Below are positions 61,353 through 64,000 of a stretch of 64,000 bases of DNA, in pieces. Each line of letters begins with the position of its first letter. Position 1 is the first letter of the stretch. The notes beneath the pieces were generated by a model. It was not told where the DNA came from. It saw nothing but the letters and a program-made list of their open reading frames with translations, and made no database searches. This stretch comes from Trogon surrucura (taxonomy: Eukaryota; Chordata; Aves; Trogoniformes; Trogonidae): positions 1,240,001-1,304,000 of the forward strand of contig CM036627.1 of NCBI GenBank assembly GCA_020746105.1, read 5' to 3'. The translations under genes were made by a program, and so were the position numbers.

Positions 61353-61880
61353 GGCCGCGCCTGTTGCTAGGGCCGCGCCGCCGCCGTTGCTAGGGCCAGC
61401 ACAGCTTCCGCTGCTCACCCAGGGCACTTCCGGTTGCCCCCGCACGCGCCGCCCGGCCCGACGCGAGCGCGGCGCAGGCCGGAGCCGCCGTTCGCCGCCG
61501 GCGGGGCCTCAGCCGGTACCGCAGGCCGGGCCCCTGCGCCCCTCCCCGGCACCGCCCTCCCGCGGCGGAGGGACCCCGCGGTTCTCCTTCCCCGCCGCTG
61601 CCGCGAGCCCCGGCGGGCACAGGAGGCAGCCGCGGCTCTCCCCGAGGCTGCCGCCGGCCTGGCCCGGGCGGTGGGCGAGAGGAGCGGGGCGCGGGCCCCG
61701 GGGCGCGGCGGGAGAGCCCGGGCAGCGAGCGGAGCCCCCTCTGCCGCGAGCCCTGCGCACACCCGCGGAACGAGGGAAAGGGCCGCTGAGCGCCGGGCCG
61801 CGGTGCGGGAATCCCGCTGACGTGTAGCGCTGCGGGCTGTCCGACAGAAGATACCGGCCCGCGGGCTTACCGGGATGGAG
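61150..61880. promoter_or_regulatory. DNAAF4: CpG island, DNAAF4 promoter with X-box-like and ETS sites
   Basis: The GC- and CpG-rich block covers the first coding exon of DNAAF4 and about 500 bp upstream. Two GTTGCTAGGGCC elements (61363-61374 and 61386-61397) match the first half of the RFX X-box, with an imperfect second half, within 50 bp upstream of the start codon. An ETS-type ACTTCCGGT is at 61426-61434. A minus-strand donor (ATCCCG followed by GTAAGC, exon end 61871) may mark an upstream leader exon. Confidence 0.75.
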
Positions 61881-61922
61881 CGAGCGTAGGGCAGGCGCTG
61901 CTCTGGTGTTCATGGCTCGCAC

Positions 61923-64000
61923 CTAAGCAGAGTAAGAACGAACGCAGCTCTTACTATCCAAATCCACTTCCACAAAGAGACTCAACTGCCTTTAACTTGA
62001 GAATTGCTGGTGAAGCTGAGGACTGACTGAGCAGTACACTGAAACCTCCAGATGTCCTCTAAAAATAATGAGGCCACAGAGGCAGCTCCATGCTATTGCC
62101 GGGCGATATTGTCTGGTTTGCTGCCTTTGCCAAAAACTCAGGAGTACATTGTTATTCAATCTTTCCCAAACAAACCAACAACTGTATCTGCCAAAATAAA
62201 GTCTAGTATATACAAAGCAACCGCTTCTGGGGAATATGGCAAACCAAACGTGTTCAGATAAACATTGAGGTATATTTAAGTTCCTCAAAAGTATGCAAGT
62301 GCTCAGAACTATCTGGAAAAAATCCAGAACCAAAACATCTAGTTTTCCTCCCTTTCTTTTAAAATATGACCAAGAAAAATTGAGTTTAACATTGCACACA
62401 GTAGCTAAGATTTCTGAACTGCATTAATGATGATTTAAGTTTTATGTTATATTCTCTGTACTCATGGCAACGTTTAAATGGTAGTGGTTACTGTTTTTTA
62501 TATATATATAAGTAGATATGACGAGAGTTTAAAACTTTTGTTTCAAGACAAGAAATCCATCATAACTGCTATGATTTCTGGGTTATTCTTCACTCTCATC
62601 CACGTCAGTATTATGTGTATGAATGCTTGCATGGACTGGAATCTGAGAACTGAATCAAATTCCTCATTCCAAGAGCATTCCAAAGTACAAAAGGAAAGAG
62701 ATGTAACTGAAAGTCAAAATGCTTAAGGTATTTTTGGCACACGTTGACTTTTGTTTTTTAATCTTGCATGACATATTTTCAGCCTTACGTCAGGATCTGC
62801 ACCGTGGCATAAGGAGCCTTGCTGTCAGCTGCAGTGGTAGATGAGACTTCTGTGGTTTATAATTCTGAACTGAGAATTAAATCATGATGTCTCCATAAAC
62901 AGAATGCTGTCAGTCTAAGAAACTGTAAGAGAAAAGAAGTAAATAAAAGCTAAGGAAAGCTTCTCCCTGTGAGAACAATTCTGCTCCTGTTGGTCTTAAA
63001 TCTGTCTCGTGCTACCTTTCATACCTCTTAGTTGTATTGCAAGACAAACTTCAGGCAAGTGCAGACAAGGATAAAACAAGGAAGTTCCAAGCATACCTTC
63101 TGCGCCATTCAGCTTTTACAGACCTTTCTCCACAATTAAGAGATGTTCTTTTTTTCCTAGGAGGAGTCTTAGCTTACTTAGTTTCTTTTATGTAGTTTTA
63201 TCTTACACGCTGACCCCTGAAGCTTTCCCAGTTCTACTGTACTGCAAATGGAGAAGCCAAAACTGCACACAGGAGTCAAGATCTTATTTGCCTGCTTCCT
63301 AGACGAAATAATGGCAGCACTGGGCGTTGGAGGGAATAGTGTTTTGTTTTAAATTAGGGTGTTCCAAGAGCAGCATTAGCTAGAATGCTTATGATGTACT
63401 AGTCACTCAAAATCTCCTACCATTCCAAACTGCAGCTGTAGTCATCCAGAATGCATCCTTCCGTTTCAGAGAGTTCTTTCACAGACAATAGAAGTCTTTG
63501 CTCTGTTGAGTGCTGGTCTTCTGCTGTGGTCATCCCGGTGTCAGTTTTAGTTTAATCCCAGAGGATATAATGAAATGAAGCAGCTTAATAATTGTTCCTG
63601 CCAGAAAGAACATACTGTGCATACACACTTTACAAGAGAGGACATAGTTATGCTTACCTGGATTTGGTGTTCCCAAGTCACACAAAATAGCTCCATTATA
63701 TTAATAAAAAAGTCTATTTACCTAAAAGCTAGATCTCCACTACAAAGATACATATTTCACTCTCAGAAGACAGTAAATATCGCTAACACATTTCTCAAAG
63801 TGGCAGATTTAGCTGCTAAAGGACACAAAAGAGACTAAGCAAAGTCTTGGATAAACCTGAAGTGTCTTATATGGATGTGTATCTGCAGAAACACCACCTA
63901 TGTCATCCACATTCCACACTGCTAACTTATTCACACAAACAACTGAGCTCTCATTATGACACTTGAGCAAAATAAACCAAAAGAGAAAGTCCATTCTGTT
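61923..64000. other. Intergenic stretch with no identifiable gene
   Basis: After the DNAAF4 island the sequence becomes AT-rich. I found no exon with paired splice signals, no known family and no RNA gene. A short (TA)n run is at 62498-62511. In other vertebrates the next gene on this side is PYGO1; nothing of it can be seen here. Confidence 0.6.
62498..62511. repeat. (TA)n short repeat
   Basis: About seven TA units after a T run. Confidence 0.85.

Noticed and set aside
61255..61922. Frames of 115-190 codons on both strands upstream of DNAAF4
   Set aside because: GC-rich island without stops, Pro/Arg/Ala-biased, mutually overlapping.
1..64000. CRISPR arrays, operons, riboswitches, phage or bacterial defence genes
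   Set aside because: No regularly spaced repeats and no prokaryotic gene layout. Spliced vertebrate genes, CpG islands and CR1 repeats show that this is bird-type nuclear DNA.

Overview
This window is vertebrate nuclear DNA, almost certainly from a bird. The genes are split into exons by GT-AG introns and start in CpG islands. Two truncated CR1-type LINE fragments are present, a repeat family typical of bird genomes. One gapless LTR with TG...CA ends lies in an intron. Introns are short for a vertebrate: the PIGB coding region spans about 8.4 kb. The gene order matches the block at human 15q21.3 (RAB27A side - PIGBOS1 - PIGB - CCPG1 - PIERCE2/C15orf65 - DNAAF4/DYX1C1), so it reads as a conserved syntenic segment. 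I did not find an undescribed multi-gene system. The interest lies in gene architecture, an unusual minor-class intron, and ciliary promoter motifs.

Layout. Positions 1-19 kb hold no gene I can identify. On the minus strand there is one well-formed exon-like block (9146-9267) and a CpG island with splice donors (about 19.25-19.77 kb). From known synteny these are candidate 5' exons of RAB27A, whose coding exons would lie outside the window to the left. A second CpG island (20.87-22.1 kb) is a bidirectional promoter between PIGBOS1 (minus, 54-residue mitochondrial microprotein) and PIGB (plus, 12 coding exons, 528 residues, GPI mannosyltransferase 3). PIGB and CCPG1 converge tail to tail near 30.35 kb. 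CCPG1 (minus, 8 coding exons, 809 residues, ER-phagy receptor) runs from 46.5 kb down to 30.9 kb, with a non-coding first exon at about 51.07-51.27 kb. That island is shared head to head with PIERCE2 (plus, 52664-53017), a ciliary microtubule inner protein. DNAAF4 (minus, 9 coding exons, 422 residues, axonemal dynein assembly factor) runs from 61352 to 53921 and starts in a fourth CpG island. Positions 62-64 kb hold no recognisable gene.

Functional themes. Two genes act at the ER membrane or lumen (PIGB in GPI anchor synthesis, CCPG1 in ER-phagy). PIGBOS1 is, in mammals, a mitochondrial outer-membrane microprotein that contacts an ER protein during the unfolded protein response. Two genes belong to motile cilia (PIERCE2, DNAAF4). 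A full RFX X-box match sits in the CCPG1/PIERCE2 promoter, and two partial ones sit just upstream of the DNAAF4 start codon. All exon boundaries were set by hand from splice signals, reading phase and similarity to the known families. The phases close without a frameshift in every gene.
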